From: Mucidula mucida
Lineage: Eukaryota; Basidiomycota; Agaricomycetes; Agaricales; Physalacriaceae
Length of the DNA stretch: 11,909 nucleotides
Assembly (NCBI GenBank): GCA_015501055.1
Contig: JADNYV010000956.1
Location: 1 to 11,909 of the forward strand
Reading direction: 5' to 3'
The notes under the pieces are model-generated. The model searched no databases. It was not told where the DNA came from and saw only the letters and a list, made by a program, of their open reading frames with translations. Positions 9,810-11,909 of this stretch are shown here, piece by piece. Position numbers and translations under genes: made by a program. The stretch's first letter is position 1. Each line of letters begins with the position of its first letter.

Positions 9810-11909
9810 TTACTCGATCACCCAACGCCGACCATTCATGGTATGGTTGGAATCTTCGCTCTGCATCCTGTGATGCCCACCCTCACTCGACGAAGAGTAA
9901 TTATAATAGCTATCAAAGCTCCCAATACTCGTTTGAGTGTTGTTTCGCACAACCGTTACTTGCTTAGCGAAAGACGAATCGGATCCATCAGATGGTGCCC
10001 GACTGAGGGCGGGCTGTGGAACTGCGACATCGCTCGGTATTTCGAAAGGAACAGCCGACCGGTTGAAGAATCTCGGACCCATCCTAGAAGCGAACATCTG
10101 CCTCGGCGGAGGTACCTCGTCACCCGATCCAAACGTCGCTGAAAAGGTAGGGACAGCCTTTTCAGACGGGAAAGCGACCTTCTCTATGTCTGTATTCGGT
10201 GTTACTGGTGCAAAGTCGTCACCAGGAAGCGGCTCCTGCGCGTTTACTGGCATAATGTTTAGCGGTGCTGGTGATCGGAGGAACGGTACAACATACGATA
10301 GCGAAGTAAGCCCTTTCCAAAGTTGTATCGACAGACAATGCCAAGGAGGAAAGCTGACACGGTAAGGAACACTGACAGAGAAGCTATGACACTGAAAAAG
10401 TGCCAATGAAGGAAGGTCCACCGGAAGGTCGTCGAAAGGAACATGAGACTCAAGCCAGCAATGTACAACAAAGACGTCAGTAAGAATGCGAACATGAGAA
10501 TCCTAGATTCTTTGCGGATTGCAACCCAGCCCTAGATGATAATGTTGAGCAACGGGATACAATTGCAGATAATGACATACCGCCAAAAGCCAAGGGATCA
10601 AGAACTACAAAACCAAATTAAAGGATGCGACATGGATAAAAGTGCCCACTTACGACTGCAACGGCGATGGCCACAGCCTTGTAAAAGGCGTTATACCAAA
10701 CAACTTCGGCCGCGACACCGTTGATGAGGTTATCAATCCACATAGAGACAGTTGCGCCCGTGAAAAAGAAGGACAACTGGAGAACAATTGATAGCGATAA
10801 CACCAGCTTGTAGACACGGTTGATGGTCAATGATGCACCGACGCGTTTGAAGGTCTGCCAACCGAACAACTGTTGACATTTTCGTCAGTCATGTATTCGA
10901 ACATCTTGAGCGTTCATAGCATACCTTGATTAATCTCCATGTCAGGAATGCAGATACGAAGAGAGCAAGGATGTTCAGAGCGAGTGTTGGGTATTCAGCT
11001 TTTGCTCGCTCATCCCAATACGTAGGTAACAGTGAGGTACCATCACACGCGCCGTCGGTGATAACACGGTTGAAGGTCGAACGGAAGTTGGCTGTGTTCA
11101 GAATCTGGTAGGAAGACCATCCCGTCGCCATGATATGTGTGGCCAAAGAGGCGAAGATATGAGGAATGGACTCATTGAGGAGAGCAACAATAGACATTCC
11201 AAGAACCCAGAATTGGAACGCGATGAAGACTATATCTTCGCGTTTCGTATTGTCCAGGCTATCATGAGATTAGTCTCTTGCAAGATTTGGTTCAACAATT
11301 ATCACGTACACGGACACTGGCCAATACAAGGACCATAGGCAACTCTGCGAGAGGGTTTCTTGAGTACCAGAGATCAAGACGCTTGCCGTATGATCAGGGT
11401 TGGCAGTCAGAACTTCGATGGCCTCTCTTGTATCCAAGAGCTAGTATGAAGATATCAGTAAGTGAAACTGGAAGTGAAAATCTTACTCACATCCTCAATA
11501 TCTTCCTCTTCCTCCTCGTCGTCCTCTTCAGAAAGAGCATCCACAACGCCAGTGGGCACGGCAGTCACAAACACGGTGGTAGTCCGCTCGACTGCAGTCG
11601 AGGCTAATGCAGCCAAACTTGCCCCAGTGGCAGTCAAACTTTCTGAAGATGACAGGGACTGAATGGACTCGGTCTCAGACGAAGAAGAGGGTATGGGAAG
11701 AGACGAGACGGGCGTCGAGGACAGACTCTTTGCTGCGCCATAGGACGAAGAGGACAATGCATTCGAACCGGTGGCGTTTGCCGTCCAGACAATTTTGCAG
11801 TCTTTCAAGGGATCTTGCAAGTCCGAGGGTACATTCGGACACAGACGCAGATAGTCGTCTTCAAGATCAGCGACTATGAGGGTGGAGTTGGTAGCGTTGG
11901 CCGCAACGG
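9810..11909 (-). CDS. conserved fungal-type multi-pass membrane protein (N-terminus outside window)
   Basis: Exons in transcript order: 11909-11491 (partial), 11440-11310, 11258-10925, 10869-10654, 10604-10581 (24-nt microexon), 10531-10297, 10246-9810. All six introns are 49-55 nt and in phase; 597 codons lie in the window. The visible N-terminal part is Ser/Thr-rich with NATNST and NATGSN glycosylation sequons and an acidic run (EEDDEEEEEDIED), so it is probably luminal or extracellular. About six hydrophobic segments follow: DIVFIAFQFWVLGMSIVALL, a possible one around HIFASLATHIMA, LNILALFVSAFLTW, YKLVLSLSIVLQLSFFF, AVAIAVAV+FLIPWLLA, FAFLLTSLLYIAGLSLMFL and FFSVIASLSVFLTVSAFLLG. Between them lies a conserved-looking GWQTFKRVGASLTINRVYK. 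The last ~145 residues form a Ser/Pro-rich, probably cytosolic tail starting NAQEPLPGDDF. I recall similar uncharacterised fungal proteins but cannot name a family or a function. No frame lesions. Confidence 0.85.
10581..10604 (-). other. 24-nt microexon of the membrane protein
   Basis: Two clean introns (10605-10653, GTAAGT to TTGTAG; 10532-10580, GTATGT to ATCTAG) flank a 24-base exon encoding FLIPWLLA, which completes a transmembrane helix between AVAIAVAV and GWVAIRKES. Phase is 0 on both sides, so skipping it keeps frame but would shorten the helix. Confidence 0.75.

Noticed and set aside
9544..9873. Separate gene at 9544-9873
   Set aside because: Its recognisable part is the last BolA exon; the start codon lies in an intron and the rest is read-through.

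Overview
The window looks like nuclear DNA of a basidiomycete fungus, most likely an agaricomycete. Genes are dense, on both strands, and cut by many 45-56 nt GT-AG introns. The recognisable proteins (MCM3, RINT1/Tip20, BolA, beta-carbonic anhydrase) are eukaryotic or fungal in type. The taxonomic call is inference from gene structure and protein resemblance; no search was run.

Layout, left to right. 1-353: no supportable gene, ending in a TATA box. 405-1045 (+): a small secreted precursor, 146 residues after splicing, with ten copies of a Gly-Gln-Ser-Trp core. The copies are separated by Lys-Arg (once Arg-Arg) sites and Glu-Ala-type dipeptides, and the last copy ends exactly at the stop codon. 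This is the architecture of an alpha-factor-type, Kex2-processed repeat precursor and is the most interesting item in the window. 1046-2248: about 1.2 kb with no gene seen. 2305-5032 (+): a complete five-exon MCM3 replicative helicase subunit with a TATA box and an MCB-like site just upstream. 5094-8063 (-): a ten-exon RINT1/Tip20-type vesicle tethering subunit, convergent with MCM3 and 61 bp from it. It is recognisable end to end but needs about three single-base corrections. About 8269-8941 (+): a beta-carbonic anhydrase-like gene broken by several frame changes. 9231-9629 (+): a BolA-like gene with introns, also broken by about three or four one-base shifts. 9810-11909 (-): the C-terminal 597 codons of a multi-pass membrane protein with an intact reading frame, running off the right edge.

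The genes do not form an obvious pathway. The housekeeping genes (DNA replication, Golgi-to-ER traffic, iron-sulphur/iron signalling) are independent neighbours, and the peptide precursor sits apart from them with its own promoter.

Two signals stand out. First, the peptide precursor is built from phase-0 exons, each a multiple of three bases and ending in a Val-Glu pair, which suggests exon-module duplication and leaves room for copy-number change by splicing. Second, single-base frame lesions cluster between about 6.1 and 9.6 kb, mostly as loss of one base from a short run. They hit RINT1, the carbonic anhydrase and BolA, while MCM3 on the left and the membrane protein on the right are clean. 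Either the assembly is poor there or the block is decaying; intact splice sites and protein-level conservation favour the first for RINT1 and BolA.
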